A DNA stretch of 64,000 bases from Syntrophomonas sp. DTU019 (GCA_913757435.1 CAJYDM010000003.1:1-64000); one strand, 5' to 3'. Numbered from the stretch's first letter, positions 43,581-52,435 are shown. A program made the numbers and translations. The notes: generated from the letters alone by a model not told the origin.

Positions 43581-44915
43581 ATGCAAGAAGATACTAAGCG
43601 ACTGAGAACACTTCTGATAAAGCCGGTTTCCCAATTCATATCTGGACAAATGTTAGGCGGCACACTGTTGCTACTGGCCACCATTGTAGCGCTGTTTTGG
43701 GCCAATTCTCCTTGGGCCGCCAGCTATTTCCACTTATGGAATACAAATATCGAGATCAGCGTAGGCAACTTCAAACTGGCTGAATCCCTGGGTCTTTGGA
43801 TTAACGACGGCCTTATGGTCATCTTCTTTTTTGTGGTTGGCTTGGAAATCAAGCGCGAATTCCTGGTGGGAGAATTGTCTACAGCGCAAAAAGCAACCCT
43901 GCCGATCATAGCTGCCCTCGGAGGCATGATCGTGCCGGCTGCTATCTACACTGCATTTAATTTTGGCGGAGATGGGGCCCACGGCTGGGGTATTCCCATG
44001 GCTACGGACATTGCTTTTGCCCTGGGCTGCGTCATCGCTCTGGGTCGGCTGATCCCGCTGTCATTGAAGGTATTCCTGCTGGCCCTGGCAATTGTTGATG
44101 ATCTGGGGGCTATCCTGGTAATTGCTCTGTTTTATACTGATCATATAAGCCTGATCAGCCTGACTATTGGCATTATTATCCTATCTGTGTCGTGGCTGCT
44201 TAATATCAGAGGGGTTAGGCGGACGTTTCCTTATGCCCTTCTGGGAATTGCCTTATGGCTGGCCTTCCTGCTGTCAGGAATTCATGCCACTATTGCAGGA
44301 GTTTTACTGGCTTTCACGATTCCCGCCAGGGCTCGTTATCATCCCGATCAATTCGTGGGCGAAACCAGCAGTCTATTAATGAACTTCCCGGAAAGAGACT
44401 TCAACATCATGGTGGTCGACGAAACCCAGAAGCAAATCCTTAAAGAGTTGAAATGCGCTGTCGACAATGTCAACACCCCTCTGCAGAAACTCGAAGACGC
44501 ACTGTACCCCTTTGTCTCTTATTTCATAATACCGGTCTTCGCCCTGGCCAATGCAGGAGTGAGTTTTGTGGGCGGTGGTGAGGAAGTCGGGTTTATCAAC
44601 CCGGTCACCATGGGCGTGGTGTTAGGCCTTGTTCTGGGCAAACAAATAGGCATAACGTTGTTTTCATGGCTGGCGGTCAGAGCCGGTATTGCCGTGTTAG
44701 GGGAAGAGGTGCGCTGGAGTCAACTATGGGGTATAGCAGGGCTGGCCGGCATTGGCTTTACTATGTCGCTGTTTATTACCAATCTGGCCTTTACAGACCC
44801 GCTGCTCACTTATCAGGCTAAAACTGGCATTCTCTCTGCATCTGTGATCGCGGCGATCGGGGGCACGATTATACTGCTTGCGGATCATCTTATCCAGCGC
44901 AGGAAGTCCAGCTGA
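43581..44915 (+). CDS. nhaA: Na+/H+ antiporter NhaA
   Basis: 444 aa, about 11-12 membrane helices. NhaA hallmarks are present: F-F-F-V-V-G-L-E-I-K-R-E in the early part, the ion-site pair in A-L-A-I-V-D-D-L-G-A-I-L, and G-I-G-F-T-M-S-L-F-I near the end. It exports Na+ in exchange for protons and helps with pH and salt balance. A soluble loop of about 50 residues (N-I-M-V-V-D-E-T) lies between the halves, longer than in E. coli. RBS AAAGGAGAGG lies before ATG 43581. Confidence 0.95.
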   Translation: MQEDTKRLRTLLIKPVSQFISGQMLGGTLLLLATIVALFWANSPWAASYFHLWNTNIEISVGNFKLAESLGLWINDGLMVIFFFVVGLEIKREFLVGELSTAQKATLPIIAALGGMIVPAAIYTAFNFGGDGAHGWGIPMATDIAFALGCVIALGRLIPLSLKVFLLALAIVDDLGAILVIALFYTDHISLISLTIGIIILSVSWLLNIRGVRRTFPYALLGIALWLAFLLSGIHATIAGVLLAFTIPARARYHPDQFVGETSSLLMNFPERDFNIMVVDETQKQILKELKCAVDNVNTPLQKLEDALYPFVSYFIIPVFALANAGVSFVGGGEEVGFINPVTMGVVLGLVLGKQIGITLFSWLAVRAGIAVLGEEVRWSQLWGIAGLAGIGFTMSLFITNLAFTDPLLTYQAKTGILSASVIAAIGGTIILLADHLIQRRKSS

Positions 44916-44947
44916 AGAACAACAGGCTGTTAAGACCGGCTGATAGC

Positions 44948-45397
44948 TTAAACATAAGAAACATCTTTTATAATAAGTACCGGGCACTTGACCGCTCTGC
45001 TCACTCGTTCGCTCACACTGCCGAGAAGCAGACCTTTGATAGCACCCAGGCCTCTGTTCCCCATGACAACCAAGTCGTGTTTTTTTTCGGCCACTTCTTC
45101 TATAATGATGTTGGCCGGATTGCCCCATGATAATATTGCGTCGATATTGGCAGCATCTCTGTCAATGCTCTTGAGGGCTTGGTTTAAGATCTCGCAGCCC
45201 TCGGCGCGCAAGGCTTCGATTTGTTGAGCCTGAATTTCCGGCCCATCCTTTCCTTTTGATTCTATCTCCGGGCTTTTAGTGATCACATGGAGCAAGGTCA
45301 CCCGGCCCTCAAACTTCTCTCCAATAGCTACAGCAGCTTTGACGGCACTAAGGGCGTATGCTGATCCGTCAATGGGAACCAGGATGTTCTTAAACAT
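44948..45397 (-). CDS. Universal stress protein (UspA family)
   Basis: 149 aa. It opens M-F-K-N-I-L-V-P-I-D-G-S and has the C-terminal ATP-binding motif G-N-R-G-L-G-A-I-K-G-L-L-L-G-S-V-S, matching G-x2-G-x9-G-S/T-S of ATP-binding Usp proteins. Stress survival role, cytoplasmic. It faces nhaA tail to tail. RBS AAGGAGG lies before ATG 45397. Confidence 0.93.
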   Translation of the reverse strand: MFKNILVPIDGSAYALSAVKAAVAIGEKFEGRVTLLHVITKSPEIESKGKDGPEIQAQQIEALRAEGCEILNQALKSIDRDAANIDAILSWGNPANIIIEEVAEKKHDLVVMGNRGLGAIKGLLLGSVSERVSRAVKCPVLIIKDVSYV

Positions 45398-45710
45398 AGG
45401 TACCTCCTTGTAATACCGGCCACATCAGATGGAATTAGCCATGATCCAGCGAGATTAAACCTCTATTATTTGCGCGTTCTGTGCTTAATTTTTCCTGAAT
45501 TGAGTGCAAGTGATTCTCTATCTAGCCTTAGTCTACTATGGAACGCTGATTTCATCTAGCGCAAGATATCGGGAAACAGCGGGAAGCAAGGAGATATGCC
45601 CATACTGCATCTCATCAAAACCATCTTACCTATTGCCAAAACACCTCGGAACGAATAGAATATTCTATATACCATACCCGGTATGGGTATCATAAAGAGG
45701 AGGTAAGGCT
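45398..45710. other. Divergent intergenic region
   Basis: It separates uspA (minus) from the Fe-S gene (plus). Apart from the inverted repeat at 45674-45690 no gene or repeat is seen. Confidence 0.5.
45674..45690. promoter_or_regulatory. Inverted repeat ATACCC-n5-GGGTAT, CsoR/CstR-like operator
   Basis: Perfect half-sites ATACCC and GGGTAT, five bases apart, sit just upstream of the RBS of the Fe-S gene. Their form resembles operators of CsoR-family metal or persulfide sensors. No such regulator gene is in the window. Confidence 0.45.
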
Positions 45711-46724
45711 ATGTCTATGACTGTGACGCGAAGGACATTTCTAAAGCGGGCGGCGGCATCAGGGATCGCAGCAGCCAGCATTATGACCGGGGCGCGCAAA
45801 GTTCTGGCCGAGTCTAAGTCGACTGGCAAATACGCTATGCTGCACGATTTGAATAAATGTGATGGTTGTGAACATCAGGATACCCCCGAGTGTGTTCTGG
45901 CATGTCGAATTAAAAATGAAACCAATTACCCTCAGCCCCAGCATCCTATTAAGAATTATTGGCCTCAGCCCAAACACGAGGACTGGTCCGAAAAAAGGCA
46001 TATTACCGACCGGCTCACCCCTTACAACTGGACCTATGTCCAGCGTCTGGAGGTGGAATGGCAGGGGAAAAAGATCAAGGTGAATGTTCCCCGCAAGTGT
46101 ATGCATTGTGACAACCCGCCCTGTTCGACCTTGTGTCCTTTCGGGGTTAATGATAAGACCGCCGAAGGTCCAGTGGTGATAAATCCTAAGGGGTGTTTCG
46201 GCGGGGCTAAATGCCGGGATGTTTGCCCCTGGCATATCCCTCAGCGGCAGGGCGGGGTAGGGCTTTATCTGGAGGTAGCTCCCGACCTGGCGGGAGGCGG
46301 AGTTATGTACAAATGCGATATGTGTCACGATTTGATCAAACAGGGACAGCAACCGGCCTGTGTAACTGCCTGCCCCAGAGATGCTATCAAGTTCGGCCTG
46401 CAGCATGAAATGCGCCAATATGCCCGCAACTGGGCGCAGGAAAACCAGGGGTATGTATACGGAGATGTAGAGAATGGTGGCACAGCCAATTTCTATATTT
46501 CAAAAATACCTTTTGAGGCCATCAATGCGGCAATTATTGAGCAGGATCTGGACGGCAAGACCGGTCGGATAAATATGGCGGTAAATATTGAAAACCCGCT
46601 TGACGAGCCGGGCACTATGCTGAGCGGCTTTGTGATGGCTCCAATTGCCGGTATACTGGCGGCCGGAATAAGCACTTACCATATCATGAAAGGGGGTGCT
46701 GATGATGAAGATCAAACGCCATAA
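45711..46724 (+). CDS. Tat-exported ferredoxin-type electron-transfer subunit (four 4Fe-4S)
   Basis: 337 aa. The Tat signal R-R-T-F-L-K-R with an Ala-rich core (residues 1-32) shows export of the folded protein. Four Cys groups follow: C-D-G-C-E-H-Q-D-T-P-E-C-V-L-A-C, C-M-H-C-D-N-P-P-C-S-T-L-C-P, C-F-G-G-A-K-C-R-D-V-C-P and C-D-M-C-H-D...C-V-T-A-C-P, enough for four clusters as in DmsB/FdnH-type subunits. A C-terminal hydrophobic helix (M-A-P-I-A-G-I-L-A-A-G-I) may anchor it. It is coupled to the cytochrome b gene by overlap. No molybdopterin catalytic subunit is nearby, so the partner enzyme is unknown. Confidence 0.9.
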   Translation: MSMTVTRRTFLKRAAASGIAAASIMTGARKVLAESKSTGKYAMLHDLNKCDGCEHQDTPECVLACRIKNETNYPQPQHPIKNYWPQPKHEDWSEKRHITDRLTPYNWTYVQRLEVEWQGKKIKVNVPRKCMHCDNPPCSTLCPFGVNDKTAEGPVVINPKGCFGGAKCRDVCPWHIPQRQGGVGLYLEVAPDLAGGGVMYKCDMCHDLIKQGQQPACVTACPRDAIKFGLQHEMRQYARNWAQENQGYVYGDVENGGTANFYISKIPFEAINAAIIEQDLDGKTGRINMAVNIENPLDEPGTMLSGFVMAPIAGILAAGISTYHIMKGGADDEDQTP

Positions 46725-47388
46725 TCTAGCTATACGCTTTACTCATTGGGTCACGGCAACGTCGATATTTATATTGTTCTTTTCCGGCTTTGGCCAGATG
46801 CCGGTGTATAAGAGGTATTTTGTCGACCAACTCCCGGGGCTGGCCTGGTCGAGCGATTTTTTAGCAACATTGCATCTGCATTATCTGGCAGCTATGGCAT
46901 TGATATTTGTAAGTGTCTATTATGTGACCTATTTGATAGTGAGCAAAAGATGGGACATCATACCCCGTAGGGGTGATTTCAAGGAATCCTTACAAATTTT
47001 TGCTTCCATGGTGGGGTTGGCCGAGGAGCCGGAAAATGACAAATATCTGGCTGAACAACGCCTAGCCTTCGAGGTGACTGCTTTCTCAGTAATGGCCTTG
47101 ATCGTCACCGGGATATTTAAGGTGTATAAGAATCTGCCCGGAGTGGAGTTTTCGTCGGGTGCGGTGTTCTGGCTGGCACAGATCCATAACCTGTTCACAG
47201 TTATTTTGCTGTTTTCGATCATAGTTCATCTAGCGGCGTTTTTCATCAAGGCCAACCGCCCCCTGGTTATCAGTATGTTCACCGGCTATATCGATAAGGG
47301 ATATGTGGAACGTCGCCATGCGGTGTGGTGGGCTAAGCTGAATCAGGAGCAAGACCGCAGCGAGGCCGAAGTGCTCTCAGCGGAATAG
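46702..47388 (+). CDS. Formate-dehydrogenase gamma-type cytochrome b subunit
   Basis: About 228 aa with four membrane helices. The first has R-F-T-H-W-V-T-A-T-S-I-F-I, with a haem-ligand His as in FdnI/Ni-Fe hydrogenase cytochromes; further His residues lie in L-H-L-H-Y-L-A-A-M and I-V-H-L-A-A-F. It would pass electrons between the outer Fe-S protein and menaquinone. The ATG at 46702 or 46705 is likely (AGGGGG at 46691); GTG 46696 is also open. It overlaps the Fe-S gene by about 20 bp. Confidence 0.85.
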   Translation: MMKIKRHNLAIRFTHWVTATSIFILFFSGFGQMPVYKRYFVDQLPGLAWSSDFLATLHLHYLAAMALIFVSVYYVTYLIVSKRWDIIPRRGDFKESLQIFASMVGLAEEPENDKYLAEQRLAFEVTAFSVMALIVTGIFKVYKNLPGVEFSSGAVFWLAQIHNLFTVILLFSIIVHLAAFFIKANRPLVISMFTGYIDKGYVERRHAVWWAKLNQEQDRSEAEVLSAE

Positions 47389-47390
47389 AA

Positions 47391-47421
47391 AGCGAGGGGC
47401 AGCTTTTGCTTCCCCTCGCTT
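47391..47421. terminator. Hairpin after the cytochrome b gene
   Basis: AGCGAGGGG pairs with CCCCTCGCT. The T-run is weak, so it may serve converging genes from both sides. Confidence 0.6.
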
Positions 47422-47445
47422 CACCATGTGCCTGCTAATAATACA

Positions 47446-47727
47446 TCAAAATTCTGGGAAACCCGATTTAGGCGCATTCATGAATTCTTCATCATTGTAC
47501 CACGGAGGGATTGCCATGCCTGTTTGAGGCTCAAATTGAATGCCATTATCCCCTGGATAAGGTTTGCGATGATCATAGTATTTCCACATCAATTCCTCTG
47601 GGACTCCGTCAGGGAAAGCCTCGCAAGTATACCCGAATCCCTGGCATTTGGCACCGGTTCTTTTAGCCGGTGAGTACGGCGTGTAATGTTTGCAGACCAT
47701 GCACATAGGCATCAAACATTGAGTCAT
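47446..47727 (-). CDS. Small Cys-containing hypothetical protein
   Basis: 93 aa, no membrane segment. C-M-V-C-K-H-Y near the start and C-Q-G-F-G-Y-T-C-E-A-F give four Cys in two pairs, a possible zinc or iron site. The rest is rich in Pro, Tyr and acidic residues (Y-D-H-R-K-P-Y-P-G-D). RBS AGGAGG lies before ATG 47727. I do not recognise a family with certainty. Confidence 0.65.
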   Translation of the reverse strand: MTQCLMPMCMVCKHYTPYSPAKRTGAKCQGFGYTCEAFPDGVPEELMWKYYDHRKPYPGDNGIQFEPQTGMAIPPWYNDEEFMNAPKSGFPEF

Positions 47728-48082
47728 CCCTAATTTCCTCCTCTTCCCTTTGTTTCTCTATATATTTAGAATGGAAAGTTTATACACTATATTCCATATC
47801 TAAAACAAATTATCCTGTTTATTATATGATTGGAGAGTTTTGTATAATAAGCTTCTCTAGTATTTATAAAGCACTTTTTACTGTAATCCTGACGCGAAGC
47901 CGAAGGTTTCAAAGATTCTTCGCTAACGCTTCGAATGGCAAATCTGAAATTTTGGAATCAGCCAAACTCGCGATTAATTTGTATTTAGTCATGGTGGGGA
48001 ATTTTTGACACCTGTAAGACGCATCATCTAATATTAAAGCAAGGTTATCTATAATCTAGAAACGGCGGAAAAAGGAGGTCTT
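47728..48082. other. Intergenic region without a supported gene
   Basis: AT-rich. A 60-codon open frame (47826-48008) has no ribosome site and no family pattern. Confidence 0.5.
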
Positions 48083-48433
48083 GTGGTGAGCGAAAAGGAA
48101 TTTCGGAATCGGGCTTCGACAGCAGATAAGATTGCCCTGGGAATAGGGACGGCAGCTGCTCTAGGGGTGGCCGCAGGGATTTATATCGCCAAGAAATCGG
48201 CGGCATCGGTGCGGCGCTTCGCGCTTGGCAGAGGCAGCGTACCCAAGGAGTACTGGCAGGCTGACTACGTCAAGGACTCTGTTCCGCAGACGCGCTATTT
48301 CCATGGTACTTTGGATGCGGTCAATCGGCGCCTCAAGCATTACCAAGCCGAGGTGACGTCGATAACCAGGCTTGACAAAGCCGAGGTTGATTCTCTCATA
48401 GCACAACATTACACCCATCTAATTGAATTGTGA
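48083..48433 (+). CDS. Small membrane-anchored hypothetical protein
   Basis: 116 aa. One Ala/Gly-rich helix (residues 16-36, I-A-L-G-I-G-T-A-A-A-L-G) is followed by a basic segment and a polar C-terminal region (Q-T-R-Y-F-H-G-T-L-D-A-V). The start is GTG at 48083 with AAAGGAGG at 48071-48078. No family is recognised; only a membrane association is supported. Confidence 0.6.
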   Translation: MVSEKEFRNRASTADKIALGIGTAAALGVAAGIYIAKKSAASVRRFALGRGSVPKEYWQADYVKDSVPQTRYFHGTLDAVNRRLKHYQAEVTSITRLDKAEVDSLIAQHYTHLIEL

Positions 48434-48652
48434 GGAAGCAGAGGGATTATAATTAACCAAGCCGGGGAAGTGCTTTTTTCTGCGCCTTTTAAAGAGGGTC
48501 AATAAAGGCAAGGCAGCAATAAGAACTGTGGCCGTGCCGATGTGTTTGCTCCCTGGGTTTGGCAGGAATGCCAAACTGTATCACTGCTGCGTATCATAGT
48601 ACAGAAACGTTATCTTCCAAAAATGGTAATAGCAGCAAAGGAGGGGAGCGTA

Positions 48653-48946
48653 ATGCATACTATTGGGGCCATTATTATAGCTGCCATGCTGTCTGAGGCG
48701 GTCTGGGAGACCGGTAAAATGGTGTGGCAAAAAGGCAAGATCTCGGTGGATAGGGTTGGCGCTCTGGTGGTAGGGATATTGTTTGCGGTAGGAGCCAATC
48801 TGGATCTATTTCACCTGGTGGAGATACACTTTTCCCACCCGTTTATCGGCCAGGTTCTGACCGGCATACTTTTATCACGGGGTGCCAATTTCGTACATGA
48901 CATACTGAAGTCAGCCGAAGGAATAATGCAGGGCCAGAAGCAATAA
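48653..48946 (+). CDS. Small hydrophobic membrane protein
   Basis: 97 aa with two or three helices (T-I-G-A-I-I-I-A-A-M-L, V-G-A-L-V-V-G-I-L-F-A-V). The length and helix pattern recall small holin-like or spore-membrane proteins, but no signature is present. ATG 48653 follows GAGGGGAG at 48641-48648; the frame is open upstream from 48542. It abuts the remnant at 48960. Confidence 0.6.
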   Translation: MHTIGAIIIAAMLSEAVWETGKMVWQKGKISVDRVGALVVGILFAVGANLDLFHLVEIHFSHPFIGQVLTGILLSRGANFVHDILKSAEGIMQGQKQ

Positions 48947-48959
48947 TAGCCGACCATGC

Positions 48960-49280
48960 TCAGTTTACCAAAACTGACAGCGAGGATGGATATATCGAAA
49001 TTGACAACGTAGTATTTGCACGTTTGATTTAATTATTTCTGAATCACATATAAAAACTATTACTTCAATTAAAGATACCCATTAGCCGGTGGGTATCTTT
49101 TTGTCTATGTTAACCTTAGGGAAGCAAAGGACGTTTCTTTTTGCCTCCTCCTGCTTCCAAAAAACTTTCACATAGGATGATGTGCCATTGCATCCTGCGG
49201 TTACATTTTTCCCTGCTTTTAACGTTCCCTGTCACATGCCGCGATAGTTTTATGTGTGTTACAGAACCGTCCTCGGTCAC
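48960..49280 (+). repeat. 320-bp direct repeat, left copy (with gene 3' end remnant)
   Basis: It matches 50889-51210 with scattered differences. It holds the last 23 codons of an NTTRR-F1-like gene (Q-F-T-K-T-D-S, stop at 49030-49032), a terminator, and part of a palindrome cluster. The rest of that gene copy is missing. Confidence 0.88.
49070..49102 (+). terminator. Terminator in the left direct repeat
   Basis: AAAGATACCC pairs with GGGTATCTTT, with more Ts after it. Confidence 0.8.
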
Positions 49281-49405
49281 ATGCAGAAACGTCTGCGGTC
49301 ACACATTCGTGTTACAGAACCGTCCCCTGACACCCTGCAGAACCGTCCCCTGACACCCTGTTATGTGTGTCACAGAACCGTCCCCTGTCACACCGCCGGC
49401 ACAGT
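49228..49405. repeat. Cluster of CAGAACCGTCCCCTGTCACA-type repeats
   Basis: At least four head-to-tail units of (CA)GAACCGTCC(C/T)C(T/G)G(T/A)CAC are present, some forming stems with neighbours. They share the GGGACGGTTC core, reversed. Confidence 0.8.
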
Positions 49406-49461
49406 CACTCTATACTGGCAAAAGCCATAAGATGGAATATAAGCCAGGAAAGGATGATTGT

Positions 49462-50961
49462 GTGAAAATCTCTAGATGCCAACATCAAGTAAACGTGACT
49501 ACTCCCAATGTTGTTTCAAATACTGCTCAAGGCTGCGGCTTCCCGGTTTCCAAACCGCCAAAGCCGGAGCCCTGCGTGCGCTGTGGCAATCTGGTGCAGG
49601 ACCCTAGTTTTGAAGCCAGCGGTGCCTACTGGTGGTTCAGTGATGCTTCCATTTCAGATACCAGTGTCTTTGAGGGCACCGCTGTGGCTAGCATGGGCCC
49701 AGGTGTGTCAAGCGTGTTCCAAGAACTGTCTTTAAAAGGAATCAATCAATATCCGCTGTTCTTCAGCTTCAACGCGTTTTCTCCATCGGCTAGCAATAAC
49801 AATGGTACCCTGACAGCTGAGGTGGTGTGGCTCGATAAGGAAAACCAGGCTATCGGCACTGGGGTAAGGATGTTTGTTCCTAATGACCGGATCAATGATT
49901 GGGCGCGCATCACTTTCTTCACCATCACCGACTGCCCTCCTGCCGGGACCGCCTCAGCCCGGGTTATGTTCAGTAAAGGGCAGGGTATAGAAAATGATAT
50001 CATTTTAATTGACGGGGTAGTATTAGCAGCCATCAATAAGCCAGATCTAGTGCGCAATGGCGATTTTGAGGCCGGTCTCTTGGGATGGGACCCAGACCCG
50101 AATACCGCGTTTATTTCCGATCATAAGCTGTCTCTGGAAGGGGCCGGTCATGTGCGCACCCATTTCAACGGCACCTTGACTCAGGATATACCCATCGGCC
50201 AGTTTTCCAAAATGCCGTTCCTGTTCAGCTTTGCGGTGTTAGGAGAGGGACTGGTAAGCCTGAATGTGCGCATTGAATGGTTGGACCGCAACAACAATGC
50301 CATCGGGTCGGGATTGAGCATATCCATTCCCAATAATACGCTGCCTTCACAGGGTAATTATCTAAGCTACTTGAATATCACCGAGCCGGCCATATCTGGT
50401 ACTAAAACCGCGCGGATAATCTTCACGGCCCAGGTTCCCAACTCGCAATACTACCTGGCCTTGGATCAGGTGCTGTTTGCCCCGGTTCTTACCGACAATC
50501 TCATCCAGAACCCCAGCTTTGAAGACGGTTTCAATCAATGGGTGCAGACCTATGTTACCCTGGTGCCTTTAAACGATGTCTATGAGGGCACTGCCGCTGC
50601 CGGGATCGGGCAGATCGGCGGGTCACTGTGGCAGGATGTCTACCTCAAAAAGGCTCCCGGACAATGCTACCTTTTCAGCACCGGGTTGGGTTTCCGCCGC
50701 ACTAATCCGGAGGCTACTTTCGGGACTATGTTGATGAAAGTGATCTGGTTGGATCGGGATGAAAATGAGATTGGACTGGGACTATGCCTCATCGCTACCA
50801 GCGACAATGTGTCACGGAGCGATCATCAGTGGGTGCCTTACGCCGGTGTTACAGAACCGGCACCTCCCGGAACCGCAAAAGCCCGCATTCAGTTTACCAA
50901 AACTGACAGCACCGATGGATATATCGAAATTGACAACGTAGTATTTGCACGTTTGATTTAA
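49462..50961 (+). CDS. Three-domain NTTRR-F1-like (jelly-roll) protein
   Basis: 499 aa. Three related domains are seen: about 40-195 (from L-V-Q-D-P-S-F-E-A-S-G), about 195-345 (L-V-R-N-G-D-F-E-A-G-L) and about 345-499 (L-I-Q-N-P-S-F-E-D-G-F). Each has V-x-W-L-D-x-x-N/E in the middle and P-P/A-x-G-T...A-R-I/V near the end, the NTTRR-F1 pattern. No signal peptide is seen. GTG 49462 has AGGAAAGGA upstream; ATG 49432 and further upstream frame are open but run into the repeats. Its 3' end lies in the right copy of a 320-bp direct repeat. Related to the array at 25-30 kb. Confidence 0.8.
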   Translation: MKISRCQHQVNVTTPNVVSNTAQGCGFPVSKPPKPEPCVRCGNLVQDPSFEASGAYWWFSDASISDTSVFEGTAVASMGPGVSSVFQELSLKGINQYPLFFSFNAFSPSASNNNGTLTAEVVWLDKENQAIGTGVRMFVPNDRINDWARITFFTITDCPPAGTASARVMFSKGQGIENDIILIDGVVLAAINKPDLVRNGDFEAGLLGWDPDPNTAFISDHKLSLEGAGHVRTHFNGTLTQDIPIGQFSKMPFLFSFAVLGEGLVSLNVRIEWLDRNNNAIGSGLSISIPNNTLPSQGNYLSYLNITEPAISGTKTARIIFTAQVPNSQYYLALDQVLFAPVLTDNLIQNPSFEDGFNQWVQTYVTLVPLNDVYEGTAAAGIGQIGGSLWQDVYLKKAPGQCYLFSTGLGFRRTNPEATFGTMLMKVIWLDRDENEIGLGLCLIATSDNVSRSDHQWVPYAGVTEPAPPGTAKARIQFTKTDSTDGYIEIDNVVFARLI

Positions 50962-51210
50962 TTAGTTCTGAATCACATATAAAAATTATTACTTCAATTA
51001 AAGATACCCATTAGCCGATGGGTGTCTTTTTGTCTATGTTTACCTATGGGAAGCAAAGGCCGTTTCTTCTTGCCTCCTCCTGCTTCCAAAAAACTTTCAC
51101 ATAGGATGATGTGCCATTGCATCCTGCGGTTACATTTTTCCCTGCTGTTAACGTTCCCTGTCACATGCCGCAATGGTATTATGTGTGTCACAGAACCGTC
51201 CCCTGTCACA
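50889..51210 (+). repeat. 320-bp direct repeat, right copy
   Basis: Pair of 48960-49280. It includes the end of the three-domain gene, a terminator (51000-51031) and palindrome units. Confidence 0.88.
51000..51031 (+). terminator. Terminator of the three-domain gene
   Basis: AAAGATACCCA and TGGGTGTCTTTT pair around a short loop, with Ts following. Confidence 0.8.
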
Positions 51211-51303
51211 CCCTGTCACATCAAATAACATTTTTCTCACCCGTAAATAAATATAATGTTTAAAATAAAACAGTGTGTTAACATGAATTTGAGGTGATTT
51301 GCA

Positions 51304-51819
51304 ATGGAAATTAAAATCGAAAGCCTGGTATCGTACGAGAAGATTAAAAAGCAAACAGACGCCGTTTTTAAGTTGGTTGACCGCAATGATACTGTTGTGG
51401 TTTTAAAAAACAATCAGCCTGCGTATTTGATTCTGAAATATGAGGCTGGGATTACAACAGCAGAAAAGAATATCGTTATAAGCGAGTCTGCAACTATAGA
51501 AGAAAAGGTTCCCAAAAAGCGGGGCCGTAAACCCAAAGATGAAGCAGCACAGAAAACCAAAACTGCTGCCAAGAAGACGGAAGACAAAAAACCGCGCATG
51601 AAGCTTCAGGAAGCGATGCAACTGGTGCTGGCAGAAACCGAGGACCAACAGCTGCATGCCGGTGAGTTGGCGGAGGCAGTTTATCAGCGCGGCTTGTATA
51701 CCAAAAGGGATGGCAGCAAGGCTCCGGCCAATCAGCTCCGCTCCAGCTGCAATAATTATAAAGATTTGTTTGAGGTGCTGCCGGGCAACATCATCAAACT
51801 TAAGACCAGCGATCAGTAG
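51304..51819 (+). CDS. Phd-like N-terminus fused to a winged-helix (HARE-type) domain
   Basis: 171 aa. Residues 1-50 resemble the Phd/YefM antitoxin DNA-binding unit (D-R-N-D-T-V-V-V-L-K-N-N-Q-P-A-Y-L-I-L). A basic linker with the AT-hook-like K-K-R-G-R-K-P-K follows, then a C-terminal winged-helix (about 95-165: M-K-L-Q-E-A-M-Q-L-V-L, L-H-A-G-E-L-A-E-A-V-Y, N-Q-L-R-S-S-C). No toxin gene is adjacent, so it is more likely a DNA-binding regulator than an antitoxin. RBS GAGGTGA lies before ATG 51304. The tail overlaps the next, opposite gene by 20 bp. Confidence 0.7.
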   Translation: MEIKIESLVSYEKIKKQTDAVFKLVDRNDTVVVLKNNQPAYLILKYEAGITTAEKNIVISESATIEEKVPKKRGRKPKDEAAQKTKTAAKKTEDKKPRMKLQEAMQLVLAETEDQQLHAGELAEAVYQRGLYTKRDGSKAPANQLRSSCNNYKDLFEVLPGNIIKLKTSDQ

Positions 51820-52306
51820 AAAAGTAATTAACTCCCACTTGGAACTGTTTAGGAAACAGCTCCAGTATGATATAAGAGCACCACTTCTCGCTGCGCCTAT
51901 TGGTCATGGACCCCGGGTTTAACATCAGGACGCCTCTTTTGCTCTGCACCATGGGCTGATGGCTGTGTCCGAAGATGATAATATCCACGTTGTCACTGAC
52001 GAACTGGTCATAAGCCCGGTCCAGAGTGGTCTTATCGCGTCCATGGCCATGGACGAGGCCGATCCTGTAGCCCATTGCTGTGATGATGTCTTTTTCTTTG
52101 AGGGTGCGTTGGATTTTTGCATCGTCGCAGTTTCCCCACACGCTATACAGCCTTTTGAAATTTCTTAAGAATTCAAAGGTCTCGTAGCAAACAAAATCGC
52201 CGGCATGAATCAGCATATCAACGTCCTGGAAGGTTGTCTCGATGTAACCCAACCAGTTGCTATCCGGCTTGCTTATATGAGTGTCGGCTATAACGCCTAT
52301 TTTCAT
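51800..52306 (-). CDS. Calcineurin-type phosphoesterase, YfcE/MJ0936 family
   Basis: 168 aa. Metal-binding motifs in order: D-T-H-I near residue 8, H-A-G-D-F, G-N-C-D, L-V-H-G-H, and G-H-S-H-Q. The last block, L-N-P-G-S, is typical of the YfcE/MJ0936 family of small phosphodiesterases. Dinuclear-metal phosphodiesterase activity is likely; the natural substrate is unknown. Starts at ATG 52306 with a modest RBS (AAAGG). Confidence 0.92.
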   Translation of the reverse strand: MKIGVIADTHISKPDSNWLGYIETTFQDVDMLIHAGDFVCYETFEFLRNFKRLYSVWGNCDDAKIQRTLKEKDIITAMGYRIGLVHGHGRDKTTLDRAYDQFVSDNVDIIIFGHSHQPMVQSKRGVLMLNPGSMTNRRSEKWCSYIILELFPKQFQVGVNYFSTDRWS

Positions 52307-52435
52307 GGATGTATCAACCTTTCAGAGCATCATCTCGGGCCTCTCTCTGGGAGTATGAAGCAATTCCCCAAAGAGCGGGCTTTTTCATCTGGCAGAGGGT
52401 TTGCAGGTTGACCAACCCAGCAGATCATATACAAT

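Noticed and set aside
47826-48008. 60-residue open frame
   Set aside because: No RBS and no recognisable pattern.
51304-51819. Type II toxin-antitoxin locus
   Set aside because: Only the Phd-like half is present; the adjacent opposite-strand gene is a clear phosphoesterase, and no toxin is seen.
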